From Pictodentalium vernedei (taxonomy: Eukaryota > Mollusca > Scaphopoda > Dentaliida > Dentaliidae): 64,000 nucleotides of DNA. The stretch lies in contig CM062296.1 of assembly GCA_031216915.1 (NCBI GenBank), positions 794,153,823 through 794,217,822 on the forward strand, read 5' to 3'. This document shows, piece after piece, positions 22,991 to 33,861 of the stretch. A program made the position numbers and the translations under genes. The stretch's first letter is position 1. The number at the start of each line of letters is the position of its first letter. Below the pieces are notes generated by a model. It had not been told where the DNA came from, searched no databases, and saw only the letters and a program-made list of their open reading frames with translations.

Positions 22991-23587
22991 TTATGATCCT
23001 AAGCTGTCTGCACATCCAGAAAACGTGTATTTTCTTAATAATGGATCAAACAAGTATTTTCGTTTTTCAATTGCGAATTTTTCAGCTTCGTTCATTCCAT
23101 AACCCTCCTCATTTCGAAGTCGCTGAGCAGTTTTTCTAATTTTTCCATAGACCGGATGTTGTCTGAAGTGCCTTACTCGACTCATTGCCTTAAATAATTT
23201 ATTACAGAGGGAAGCACTCGCGCTGTCTCTAAGAGCTTTCCTGGCCGCTTTGGTGGCCTCGTCTGAGGACATGCCATTTTCTATGTACGACACTTTCAAT
23301 CTCTGAAATTTAGCTGTATTATCTTCATATGCTCTTATGATTAAAGTGTCTATTATGTTCGTTTCGCTATCTTCCTCTTCTGATTATTCATTTTCAGTGG
23401 CTGTATTTCTATCGTCTGACTCTGAATATATGCTTTCGTTAGAATCAGACAAGTTATAATCTTCGTTTGACTGAATGCCTTCACCCGTCACCCTAAACCT
23501 CTTGAGGCAATAACCATCTTCGTGTCTTCTGCGTGTAAAGGCTCTTCAGAATGCTTTCCTACAGAATTTACAGTTGTGGCCCGGCAT
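22991..23587 (-). pseudogene. Broken C2HC zinc-finger gene
   Basis: On the minus strand a frame starting at 23587 encodes C-x2-C-x12-H-x4-C (CKFC ... HEDGYC), an acidic Ser/Glu/Asp linker (for example SNEDYNLSDSNESIYSESDD), then a helical Lys/Arg-rich block with ENGMSSDEATKAARKALRD and HPVYGKIRKTAQRLRNEEGY, ending at a stop at 22991. Two in-frame stops, TGA at 23546-23548 inside the finger and TAA at 23384-23386, break it; the last 103 codons are intact. Single-base substitution of conserved codons explains both stops, so I call a young pseudogene. It could also be two exons with an intron, but no good splice sites remove the stops. The C-terminal block recalls unnamed multicopy marine-invertebrate zinc-finger proteins; no function is assigned. 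A 21-bp minisatellite lies directly upstream. Confidence 0.55.
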
Positions 23588-23675
23588 GTCTTCTCTCTTT
23601 GAACGCTCTGAGAACAAATGAGATCTGGGTGGACATCACGATTTATAAGACAGTAAAGAGTATCCCCAAATACGC

Positions 23676-24060
23676 GCATGCGTACATCAGTTTTACATAT
23701 GTGCACATCCGTTTTACATACGGGCACATCGGTTTTAAACATATACACATCAGTTTTACATACGGGCACATCGGTTTTAAACATATACACATCGGTTTTA
23801 AACATATACATATCAGTTGTACATATGTGCACATCAGTTTTACATATGTGCACATCGGTTTTACATACGTGCATATCGGTTTTACATATGTGCACATCGG
23901 TTTTACTTAGTGCACATCGGTTTGTAACATGTGCACATAGGTTTTTCGTATGCGCACAACAGTTTTACATATGGACACATCGGTTTTACATACGGATAAA
24001 TCGGTTTTAGATACGGACACATCGGTTTTAAACATGAGCACATCGGTTTTAAAGCACATT
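23676..24060 (+). repeat. 21-bp minisatellite, about 18 units
   Basis: Units of the form ACATCGGTTTTACATACGGGC and ACATCGGTTTTAAACATATAC follow each other with period 21. As the period is a multiple of three, long frames stay open on both strands (minus: repeating CKTDVHI/MFKTDVY heptads; plus: TSVLHMC or FTYVHIG). It lies just upstream of the zinc-finger pseudogene, in a different frame from it. Confidence 0.9.
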
Positions 24061-24185
24061 GTGAATTTTCACATAATCACATACGAGTATTTGAGGCTAC
24101 ATGAAGGAGCTAAAGGAGCTAATATGAAAGTGTAGGAATATGAAATTGGATGTAATTAGGTTATATTGTTGGCGGAGGTATAAAA

Positions 24186-24264
24186 CATTGAGGTGTAAGT
24201 GGGTTAGAGAAACTGAATTATTGGTATAATCAATATCAGCTTCTCTAACCCACTTACACCCCAA
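24186..24264. repeat. Hairpin with GTGTAAGTGGGTTAGAGAA arms
   Basis: The arms at about 24187-24213 and 24240-24264 are almost perfectly complementary, with a loop of about 27 bases. Confidence 0.75.
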
Positions 24265-24411
24265 TGCAATTCCTACGCGCAATTCAGTGACAGGACTTCT
24301 AGTTTTAACTGTAGAGGTTTTCTGAACAATTACTTGCTTCTTAGTTCTACCGTCCTCACTCGTCTAATAATTTCAAGAGAGAGAAGCTATCGAAAGTCGA
24401 TTTCCTAGACG

Positions 24412-24753
24412 ATTTATTTATTTATTGGTGTTTAAGGTCACATACTTATGCACAATGGCTAATCATGGCTAATCATGACCGTGACAGTTTTACGGGTGGA
24501 GGAAGCTGGAGTACCCGGAGAGAACCACCGAGCAACGACAAGCAGCCGCCAGCTCCCCAACATCGTAACTCCGCACTGCAGCACAGGCAGGGTTAGATTG
24601 GTTGAAGACATGCGCACGATCGACGTGCAGTACGCCTTAGTACACGGCGTCATCGTGCCCCCCCCCCCCCCATCATGTAGACAATCGGGGTTAAGTGCCC
24701 TGTCCAAGGACACAACGCAGGAGTCCGAATCGATCAGACGGTCACTCATCCTA
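24412..24753 (-). mobile_element. SINE S7: truncated 5S head, tail type 1
   Basis: Minus strand. The 3' part of the 5S-like head (GGATGAGTGACCGTCTG) joins the shared body, and the tail is type 1 (ATTAGCCATTGTGCATAAG). The body carries a 14-C run (plus strand). A diverged duplication (TTTCCTAGACGAT / TTTTCCTGACGAT) flanks it. Confidence 0.85.
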
Positions 24754-24899
24754 TTTTCCTGACGATATAAGACAGGGATGTGGGTGCTCACTTCCAATTC
24801 GTCTTTCAGAACGAACGCATTCAGCCATCTAATTCCAACTTTCCCGAAATGACATCGTCCTTGTCGAAAGTGACAAGGTTTGGAAAGTTCCAGCCTTGA

Positions 24900-24967
24900 G
24901 ATAGACCAATTAATATTTTTAACATACAATTGTTAGGCTGAATGTTAAATGAAGTGATTGGTCTACC
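24900..24967. repeat. Hairpin I2
   Basis: ATAGACCAAT pairs with ATTGGTCTA as in I1 (10110-10179); the inner arms have diverged. Confidence 0.55.
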
Positions 24968-25087
24968 CTTCATGACCACTGAGCATCCTTCCTTTTGGTG
25001 TAAGAAAACTGATCCAAATATCAGTTCCTCCATTTTTCTCTAAAACTGAACAACAAAAGCCATTGTCACTAATTCGATACTTTTACC

Positions 25088-25616
25088 TAGGGCTGTCACG
25101 ATTTTTTAATTTAGGAATCGTCGCAAAATAATCGATAATAATCGATTAATCGTACCTAGATGACACCCTGTCCCTCTATTTGAAGTCGTTAAAAGTGAAG
25201 TTCACGTTAGCTGACCAATCTCAAGTAAACAACGAAGATGATCCTTTTTTTAGGTACATTCAAAGCTTTGATGTTCTGAACTTTTGAACCGTCAGTGTAA
25301 TAATCAAGACCGGTCGGCAGTTGCGAACTTCGCTAGTTCGCAACTGCCGACCGGTCTTGATTATTACACTGACGGATCAAAAGTTCAGAACATCAAAGCT
25401 TTGATGTACCTGAAAGACAGATGCTTCTAACGGCTTCTTGAGTTTTAATGTCGACGTTCTTGACCTTTTACCTTTAGCAACAATAGTATTTTCATCCATT
25501 TTTTTTAAATTATTAAACCTCTAAAACGGGGTAAAATTTAGCGATTCGTCGACAACGAAAAATACTAATCGATTTCGGCATGACCGATCGACAATCGATT
25601 AATCGTGACAGCCCTA
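25088..25616. mobile_element. hAT-type non-autonomous element H1
   Basis: Ends TAGGGCTGTCACGATT and its inverse, flanked by a perfect 8-base duplication CTTTTACC (25080-25087, 25617-25624). Inside lies a near-perfect hairpin with arms of about 75 bases (GTTCTGAACTTTTGA..., AAGACCGGTCGGCAGTTGCG). Confidence 0.9.
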
Positions 25617-26059
25617 CTTTTACCACCGTTGCCTGTCAGGTTTATTACCGTATTTTTAATGGAAATGTTTCCAGTGAATCCCAAATCTTTCAAACATAGC
25701 TTACGATCGTTCACGGGAACGTAACATAAGCTATCGTTTTAGACAGACCTGTTCACATGCCTTAATGATGCTTTTCACATATTTCACCAGTCGGGACTTG
25801 AGCCATCACAATCGGCATAAATCAGGTTTACCGCCTCTTCCTCATAATCGTTCATCTTTCAACGCCTGATTAAGGTTGGCTTTATCAAGTCAAACCATCT
25901 TTCAGCATGGGCGATGCCTCTGTACAAAAGAAGATTCAAAAGTTGAATGTTTTAAGTGCGTCTCGTCTCATTCCACTGAACATAAGCTCTCCTCTATTAG
26001 TATTTCATATACTTAAGCAGTTATTACAGTACACTTTACGGCGATAGAACTGACACTTG

Positions 26060-26174
26060 GGACCAATACTATAAAACTTCTACAATTGTATTTTCTAGAA
26101 TTGTGTTTTCTAGTTATGACTTTAAATGGGTAAAAATGAACCATTAGCATTTCAAAGATCTGGCAGTTTGGAAC
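26060..26174 (+). repeat. C1: uninterrupted arm of hairpin family C
   Basis: GGACCAATACTATAAAACTT through GACTTTAAATGGGTAAAA to AAAGATCTGGCAG. It matches the left arm of C2 (62212 onward) but lacks both MITEs found there, so it is their empty site. Confidence 0.75.
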
Positions 26175-26226
26175 ATCTTAATTGGAGAATGTGCGAAAAA
26201 ATTACCAGTCGAGCTGCAGGCATTTC

Positions 26227-26312
26227 GTAAATTTGAACAACTTGTCTCCTTCGTTGAGTGACACCGAGCCGCGAAGCGGCATGGGGCAGGTTGTTCAAAT
26301 TCGCAAAATAGC
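26227..26312. repeat. Hairpin, TTTGAACAACTTG arms
   Basis: TTCGTAAATTTGAACAACTTG pairs with CAGGTTGTTCAAATTCGCAA across a loop of about 45 bases. Confidence 0.6.
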
Positions 26313-26516
26313 GACAGCGATGGTGGTAACTTACTTACAAGTTACACCCCGTCTTTTGTTCAATCAACAAAACACACGTGCTCAGGTGCACTCAGTGGAC
26401 TAGAGGTATTAAAATGACGTCACTTGAACACCTTGTCTATTGGTCTTCTGGTATTTCAAGCTGCTTGCATACCCTGAAAACACAATAAAGCCAGGGTGTA
26501 TTGGGGAGATATTATG

Positions 26517-26652
26517 AGTTACAGGACGTTTACTTGCCAGGTATGGCATCATGTAAGTCGAAGTAAAGTAATATTAGGCGAGGCCGAGCCTAATACGGAT
26601 AGCAGTGAGCCTCACATGACGCCATACCTGGCAAGTAAACGTACTGTAACAT
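26517..26652. repeat. Hairpin, GTTTACTTGCCAGGTATGGC arms
   Basis: About 37-base arms, GTTACAG...GGCATCATGT and its complement, with one internal mismatch cluster and a loop rich in GGCGAGGCCGAGCC. Confidence 0.75.
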
Positions 26653-27613
26653 ATTTATCATGCCACCAAACGAATTAAATAATAAATTAAAAGATACGGA
26701 TCGCTTCATTTTGAATATTTATGGGAAAACTGTCTTTCATTGGCTCGAAAGAAGGTGAAAACTGGACATGTGAAAATTAATTCGGAAACAAAATGGCGCC
26801 CAGCAGAAGGTGTGCATGTACACGGTCACTGGGGATGGTTGGACTCAATCCGATAGCCGGTTCCCCATTAAATAACATAATACCGCATAGTACATTGATG
26901 CTATTAGAGCACGTTGATTGGGCAAATTACAGAGGTGGCATGATAAGCTATTTTGTGTGTTTATAGAGTGCTTCTTGAGGCACGGACTTCACGTGTACCA
27001 CTTAGTTTGGTAAGAAAATCGGTTACTTTCGAATTCTGGGAGATCTTCACCCATAGATGCGAATGCAAGCCGAAACCCACAGAAATCGAACGGGATCCAA
27101 CAACAATAGATGGTGAACCACATGGCATTGGAAAACTAGTTGAGGAAGAAGGTTAACAGTGTGTCTAAACAATTTGTTGAAAAGCTCACTCATGCACCGT
27201 ATAGCGTGTCGATAAATCATAACATCACAGAATTATGCATGTGGTCCAACCTTCCAGAATAATTATGTTTTTTCTGTTCCGCAAGTAGAAGTTGATCATC
27301 TGCGCTCTCCCGGCACAAGAATAATTTTACAGACATTGCAACAGTTTTGTAACCACAGCCGTTGAATACATGGAAGATATCTGTAAATGATGCAAAGAAA
27401 ACAGTTTATCATCGACGTACCAAAGAAATTGAACACGCAACCCCTCTCAAGCTGCTTTGTGGGGAGTCGCTATTCGTATTGTATAATTAAATGTTTTTCT
27501 TCCACACAAAAGCCTGTTATACCTAAATGGAAACGGTCAGTGAACTCATTCCAATAGAGCATCACAGTTGACGATTTAACTGGTTGAGGGCTAGATCCCT
27601 TTTAGGTGGTCTG

Positions 27614-27706
27614 AATTTATATAAGATTTATTTTATTACACATTATTGGAGAGGGCCCATGGGCACTCTCCAAAAATTTATAATAAAATAAATCTATATA
27701 AACAAA
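27614..27706. repeat. Hairpin, TTTATATAAGATTTATTTTA arms
   Basis: A/T-rich complementary arms surround a GGAGAGGGCCCATGGGC...CTCTCC stem. Confidence 0.65.
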
Positions 27707-27817
27707 ATGTTATTTGCGTTTGACTGAATACGAAACATGAGCAAGGAAAATATCGGATTTTGCTCTGGTACCCTCATTTTTTGAAAGGCCTGATAGTGGC
27801 TTCCAACATTCAGCCAG

Positions 27818-28188
27818 TTTATTTATTTATTTATTTATTTATTGATGTTTTTAAGGTCACATATTTCTGCACAATGGCTAACCACGACCGTGGCAGTTTT
27901 ACGGGTGGAGGAAGCCGGAGTAACCGGAGAGAACCACCGAGCAACGGCGAGCAACTGTCAGCTCCCCAACATACCAACTCCACACAAGCAGGGTTAGCAT
28001 TGGTTGAAGACAGGTGCACCATCGACGTGCAGTCGCCTTAGTACACAACTTCACCGTGCCCCCACGTGGGCAATGGGGGTGAAGTGTCTTGTCCAAGGAC
28101 ACAACGCGGTTGCCGCAGGTGGGATTCGAACCGAGAACCTCCCGGCTTGCAGCCTGCACCTCTACCAACTGAGCCACCGCGCCCCTCA
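27818..28188 (-). mobile_element. SINE S8: tRNA head, tail type 1
   Basis: Minus strand. Perfect A box TGGCTCAGTTGG and B box GGTTCGAATCC; shared body; tail type 1; five TTTA repeats (plus strand). Flanked by CATTCAGCCAGTT / CACTCAGCCAATT (27805-27817, 28189-28201). Confidence 0.92.
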
Positions 28189-28364
28189 CTCAGCCAATTA
28201 AAAAAGTTGAATTCAGTTTTGCGATATATGGTGTCCTTGTCCGCAGTTTATTTTATGTAAATAACCTAATTTCCAATGTTACCTGCACATATGTCAACAA
28301 GGTAGTGTGTCATTTGGCCAATCGAAGTCGAGACATTTTCGCTTTGATTGTGGAGTCTTACGCA

Positions 28365-28812
28365 CTAAAAACTAAAGTGTTAAAACTGACACTTTCAAGA
28401 TGTTAAACCCATTCTAACTCTTAGGGTTTGATTTTAACACTCAAAGAGCAATGCTTTAAACACTTAGACATTACAATCGTCAGACATCTGAAACTTGAAT
28501 GGATGGCACTTCCCATGTGTCTGGCATTGGTGGTTCTTCCAGAATCGTCCATAATTTGACTTGAGCTTGGTGGGTACATAATTAAAAGGACACAACGCAG
28601 ATGACGCGGATCAGGCTCGAGAGTTCGAGCCTGATCCGCGTCATCTGCGTTGTTTCCTTTTAAGTGTCGCGACATTACACTTGTCAAGTGGTATTATTGT
28701 AACACTTGTCAAGTTCTGGGATATCTACACTTGAACAAAGTGCTAGTTTAGCACGTTGTAAGTGTTAAATACAGCTCTTCAAGTGTAGTTTTTAACACTT
28801 TAGTTTTTAGCG
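28365..28812. mobile_element. Terminal-inverted-repeat element J
   Basis: CTAAAAACTAAAGTGTTAAA near 28366 is inverted near 28790-28810. Subterminal ACACTTGTCAAG/ACACTTGAAC words recur inside. A strong central palindrome (28576-28662) pairs CAACGCAGATGACGCGGATC with its complement. The superfamily is not fixed. Confidence 0.6.
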
Positions 28813-29157
28813 AGTAGATATCGACTCGATCCTGCCACTAATCCTGTACTTTTTTACCAGGCTATATTTGATACTTGGACTAATCATGGCCGGGGAAAGA
28901 AAACTGCGGCCCCAGGATTACTTCTACGACAACCCCCCCCCCCCCCCCCCCCCCACACACACACACTTCAAAAGTGTCCTGATACTGACGCAGAAGGCCA
29001 GAGCATCTGCCGCAAGTGCCGAAGTGACGAGCGACGATAGAGGGGTTTGATTTCAAAATATTGAAATCAGTTTATAAATGGAGACTTCTGGCGACTTTGA
29101 ATTTCCAAGTTCATCAGTGAGTATCCAGTGACCAAGAGCTATAGCTGTTGACTGCAC

Positions 29158-29222
29158 AATTCTTGAAGTGATAGCTTTATTACGTCAAGATTATTTAATA
29201 AACCTATTACTTCAAGAATCAT
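29158..29222. repeat. Hairpin, ATTCTTGAAGT arms
   Basis: ATTCTTGAAGTGATAG pairs with CTATTACTTCAAGAAT. Confidence 0.5.
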
Positions 29223-29345
29223 GAATGCAGTCCAGAATTACAACCGTTGGTCAAGTGCAGACCTCCACTCACGATATACACCCCCTTCTTAACTGTTGGA
29301 ACAGGAGCCAGAACCTTGGAGTGCGGGGGAGGGGGGAGGGTGTAG

Positions 29346-29452
29346 TCCAAACATGGCCTGAAAGCCAGTATTTTATTTTTTTGGTTTGGTACGTCCTTTG
29401 AAAGGACGTACCGAACCCAAAAATTTAAATAAGTCTTTCAGGCCATGTTTGG
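29346..29452. repeat. Hairpin, GTCCAAACATGGCCTGAAAG arms
   Basis: Arms GTCCAAACATGGCCTGAAAG and complement enclose an inner GGTACGTCCTTTGAAAGGACGTACC palindrome (about 29387-29411). Confidence 0.75.
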
Positions 29453-29767
29453 ACTGGGGCGGGGGTCAGGCCCAACCCAAGACTCCTGAACTCCTGGGCC
29501 AACTCCAACCCCCAAATTCCGGGCCCCCACCATCTCCCCGGCCCTGAGGGTAATGTCTCGCACTTAGTCCATCATAGAAATGGACACTTGCCAAACTCGA
29601 TTTGGGCAACTTGCAGGCCAGGCATAACCAATTTGGTGTAAGTACTTGTTAATTGAATAAGAAGTTTCGTCACGACTACTACATTTTATATACTATTTAT
29701 ACACAAGCAAAACTCAAATAAGTCTTGTGTTTTGGAACTATTATTCCGACTTTCTAATATTCCAACT

Positions 29768-29863
29768 ACTGATAAAATATCCTAACTACGTCATCAAGGC
29801 ATGCCTGCTTTGAAAGCTTGTTATAATGGCATGCCTTGATGACGTAGTCGGGATATTTGTCAG
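29768..29863. repeat. Hairpin K1, CATCAAGGCATGCC arms
   Basis: CTACGTCATCAAGGCATGCC pairs with GGCATGCCTTGATGACGTAG. Copies K2 (55372-55474) and K3 (56946-57035) share it. K1 and K2 also share about 120 bases of left flank, so the family is longer than the hairpin. Confidence 0.75.
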
Positions 29864-29934
29864 CCTGGAGTCATTACTTTCGGGAAAACGTCATCTACGC
29901 AACGCCTCTGTCACTACTACTTCACGGCCCAAGA

Positions 29935-30178
29935 TGCTGCTATTACTACTGCAGCTTCTACTACTATTACTACTACTATTACTTAGTATTTCTGCAAGAG
30001 CTACTATTACTGCTACCACACCTACCACCACTGACACTTCTGATACCACCACTACTACTACTGCTACTATTAGCGCTGCTGCTACTGCTGTTGCTACTTT
30101 TACTACCGTTACTGCTGCTGCTACTACTGCCACTACTACTACTTCTACTTCTACTGCTGCTGCTCCTCATCCACATTT
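29935..30178 (+). repeat. CTA/CTG trinucleotide array, left part
   Basis: Imperfect TAC/CTG triplets. Frames open on both strands give poly-Leu, poly-Thr and poly-Ser, which I treat as repeat-born. The last 108 bases are repeated after the SINE-B insertion. Confidence 0.85.
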
Positions 30179-30551
30179 AGGACCGAGTGGTGGCCGAGTG
30201 GATAAGTGCGCTGGTCTCTCATGCCAGAGGTCCAGGGATCGATCCCCGGTCGGGGAAAGTTCTCGAGGTGTCCGAACACTCTCCGTCAGCATCAATTGTG
30301 GGGTTGATGCTGTCACAGCGTACCGTCCTATCGGGTGGGGACGTAAAATGGCTGTCCTCTGTGCGGAGAGAGACACACTCCGTGCAGGCTAAAGATCCCT
30401 TCGTAGTATTCGAGAAGAGCTAGGCCACGAAGTTGCCGCTATGAAGGTCATCCCACACACCAACGCCATTGGGCCAAGGAGAGGCGTTAATATAAGTTGC
30501 ATAACTTGTTCGCCAATCCTTGTAAAACAAATAAGATTAAAATAAGAAAAA
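30179..30551 (+). mobile_element. SINE-B1: tRNA-derived SINE of a second family
   Basis: Head with A box TGGCCGAGTGG and B box GGATCGATCCC. Unrelated body: GATGCTGTCACAGCGTACCG, GACGTAAAATGGCTGTCC, GAAGGTCATCCCACACACC, ending AAACAAATAAGATTAAAA. It interrupts the trinucleotide array, with a 108-base direct repeat abutting both ends. Confidence 0.85.
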
Positions 30552-30785
30552 TAGCGCTGTTGCTACTGCTGTTGCTACTTTTACTACTGTTACTGTTACT
30601 GCTACTACTACCACTACTACTACTTCTACTACTACTGCAGCTGCTCCTCATCCACATTTTACTACTCATACTACTACTGCTACTTTTACTAGTACTGCTA
30701 CTGATACTACTTCTGCTACCGTTGCAACTGCTAATACTACTACTACTGCATGTACTACTACTACTGGTACAGATACAACTAAAAA
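30552..30785 (+). repeat. CTA/CTG trinucleotide array, right part
   Basis: Starts with the second copy (30552-30659) of the 108 bases found at 30071-30178, then continues as TAC/CTG triplets. Confidence 0.85.
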
Positions 30786-30790
30786 GATAA

Positions 30791-32802
30791 AGATATTGCC
30801 TGACATTGGACTTTTGTAAGGTTACCTATTACATAAGAAACCTTGAAAATTTAAATCTCTGTGGTGGCCAGTGTGAGTTTCGAACAGACTTTAGTGGCAG
30901 GAAGAAAAATAGTGGGCTGAAAATCCACCAATCGCTTAGTAAATTTCAAAATCTTTCGTCACTCACTTCTTGTTTGATTGAGAGGCCATGAATAAGCGTT
31001 TATGTCAAGATCGCCTAGAATTGGTATCGTGTATATTATGTAAAATAAATTATTCTTTGATCCGTGGTTAGCGGAAGCCAGCGGTTAATCTCTTAATTAA
31101 ACGAACATCATCATTATCCATGGAAACAAGTGAACATGTAATTATTTTTATCCCATAGATAGGCAAACGGGCAAAGATAATCAACATCGCCGCGAACGCA
31201 CAGTAACACAGTATGTCGCTTTCTCGCGGCCTGCGAACTCAATAGAGTCAAAGGTCTCGATATATCAATGCCGAGGGCTTCACGGAGATACCGCTCAGAT
31301 TCCCCCGGGGTATTCCTTGACAATATAAAAAGGAGTAGCAAGATTTGGAAAAGCAATATTGATCGTAAGGTTCAAACTCCAATCCGGTGGCTGTTTCTGG
31401 CTATGGATGTGTTAATGAGTAGTGGGACTAGGGGGTTCAACATATGGTCTAGAATAGGCTGGAAGTTATTAGGCTAAGTTGCGCGGGAGGGAATTGAGGG
31501 CCATAAGCGAAGTTTTACGTATAACGTGAAGTAAAGTTAGTTGGAGGGAGCTATCGATAGCTCGAACATTTTACTTAGTTGAAGGGAGCTATTGAGAGTT
31601 CGAACAGTTGACTTAATTGAAGCTATCGAGAGCTCGGACATTTGACTTAAGCTAGGAACTCGGAGTGAGCTTAGTAGAAGCCAGACAAACCGCATGCATA
31701 AACATTTTTGGTTTAAACAGTAGACGTAGAGTGGTTTAAGTGACACAAAACAGTAAAATGGAGTGACAATATTATATCACACGTGTAAAGTGAGGTAGAT
31801 TGAGTTGGTTAGAGGAGTTGACTGACAAATTGAGCGTAGGTAAAGGTGGAATCGACTATAAATGAACTATACGTTGTGTGTACAGTTGCATGGGAAGTGA
31901 GGGGACCACCAGGAGTTCAGGAACAACAGGAGACAACCATGCGGCAGCATTGAACGCGGGGTACGTCGGAAAGAGCTCGAACATTCGGGGTGGGGAAAAT
32001 TCATCTATGATTTGTTTTCTGTTGTGTATATATTTTCAAGGATTATTCTTGATGCGTACATGTGAGTACATAGTAGTGTTTTATTTTCATTATATTATAA
32101 TCAGATGATACTCGTCGATTATATTTTTAAATATCAAGTCACTGACACCTCAAGATGACCAATCTGCCCCAACGCAAGCACAACACAGCGAGGTGGAAGA
32201 CTATGTTCACTCAACAGCCCGGCTGTCCTCTCCGAGTGCGGTGGAGCTCTGGAGTGATCATAAATCTTACATATCTGCCCCATCGTGTTGTGACAGTTTA
32301 CAAGCACCAAAATGGTAGAAAAGTTTCAATTATTCTACAAATGTGACAAACAAATTATGTCTTCGGATAGTTTTAGATGAAAGTTTAAGTACTCTGTATG
32401 AGCACACTGAACACGTCACTTTTGAAGGAGAGCGAACAAACTCGACGCGATTTATCTGTACGGTAGATTTTCTACAAATGCAATGCATCGACTGGAACAC
32501 ATGATACCATTTCATCGAGGCTTGAAAAAGTAATTAACTTCAGAAAATGACAAAAAATGATTTATGATCCTCTCAAATTGGAAATTCGAAATAGAAAACT
32601 GATTATTATAGATTGTAATCACCAAAACATCTTCAGGAGTAATTCTTAGTAAATCCTCTTAAAACCATTCGAAATGACATTATGATGAGGGAGCGAATGC
32701 CAAACTCCACAATAGCAAACATTCTGCAACATCTCTATCGGAGTCGAGTATCCAACATTTAAATGTGTTTTTACGATCATCAAAGGAGTAATTTTAAAAA
32801 CT
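30791..32802. other. Unassigned
   Basis: Apart from the small tandem at 31530-31656, nothing is recognised. Frames at 31114-31356 (minus) and 32155-32346 (plus) look mildly coding-like but have no splice or family support. Confidence 0.35.
31530..31656 (+). repeat. Three-copy tandem repeat, about 42 bp
   Basis: GAGCTATCGATAGCTCGAACATT, GAGCTATTGAGAGTTCGAACA and GCTATCGAGAGCTCGGACATT blocks are each followed by a TTGACTTAATTGAAG-like spacer. Confidence 0.65.
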
Positions 32803-33762
32803 TTTCTAAACTGCCTTTGGAAATCCAGTTTTGATTTGGATGTGGTGATGAAATGAAATGAAATGAAATGAAATGAAGTTTATTCAACAAAATACCAAAT
32901 TTACAAGTAAGATTTGTACAAAGAGGTTTTACATATATGGAATACGCTGGTAAATTGTTGGGAGACAACATAGCCACATTGGCTGTCTTCCTGTTGCCCT
33001 CAGGAAGTGAAAAAGACTACACAGAAATGATTACACAGAAATGGAGTAGACTGGATATTTATGTTCATAAGTACCACTGCCCATGGCTCAGCTATTGAGT
33101 GAATGATCAGGAGAAGGAAGACCTCGAATCTACATGCTGGCCCCTTCCCAGTCTACGCGAAAGACTGCACCCGATATGCGCGAGTGCAATCTGACGGTAG
33201 ACTACAAATTTGGATAAATTAGATTAAACGAGAGATGATGGGTCAAGACATGATTGGGAGATTAATTCGAGGTCGGGAGGGATGAGATAACTGGAGAAGT
33301 CACCGGCATAAGCTGGCAATGGCGTCCTACGATTAAGAATGTTTTTTTCTTGGCAGGTAAGACTCGAACAGTCTTCGCCTTGAGTAGAAGTGTTTAAAAT
33401 ATGGCTCGTTTGTAACTATGAGGTGGGAATGTTATTGGCAAATAGGACGATTTCTGTCTTCATTGACGTCATATATAAGGTCGCCATAGTGCCAGAATGC
33501 CCTATGTCCCACTGGCACATAGAGCACTCTGGCATCCAGGCGACGACTTCTTACTCTCATATCAAGGGTCCCACAGGGGAGTGTGGCGACGTGCATGTGT
33601 TATTGGGCGTTAGGTCTACAGTCTGGACACATTCGAAACGAACAGGTAACATGTGAGGAGTAGCTTGCTAAGCATTCATTAGTAAGTTGTTTCCTGAAAA
33701 CATGTCGGGAAGGTTTCTAAACTGCCATTGGAAATCCAGTTTTGATTTGGATGTGATGATGA
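32803..33762 (-). mobile_element. Retroposon 3' fragment flanked by a 48-bp direct repeat
   Basis: The insert at about 32852-33713 starts on the plus strand with (ATGAA)n. On the minus strand it ends with AATAAA followed by TTTCA repeats, like a non-LTR 3' tail. No reverse-transcriptase frame is present. TTTCTAAACTGCC...GGATGTG-GATGA occurs at 32803-32851 and 33714-33762. Confidence 0.5.
33480..33552. repeat. Hairpin with GTGCCAGA...CTATGTG words
   Basis: GTCGCCATAGTGCCAGAATG pairs imperfectly with CTCTGGCATCCAGGCGAC; it lies in the retroposon insert. Confidence 0.45.
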
Positions 33763-33861
33763 TGAATGCATATAAACAAAATCACAACCATTTCCAGATT
33801 CATTTCCTATTTATAATGTTATTGTGAAGACGGGTTCTGTTGATTTTGTTTGAATAGAGCT

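Noticed and set aside
23551-24010. Long frames on both strands across 23.5-24.0 kb
   Set aside because: The 21-bp period without stops opens several frames at once; no start, splice site or composition favours one.
29826-30392. 188-codon frame with long Leu, Thr and Ala runs
   Set aside because: It runs through the CTA/CTG array into the tRNA head of SINE-B1, so the frame arises from triplet repeats.
31114-31356. 80-codon minus frame with RGDVDYLCPFAYLWDKN
   Set aside because: Coding-like but short, with no splice context, paralogue or recognised family.
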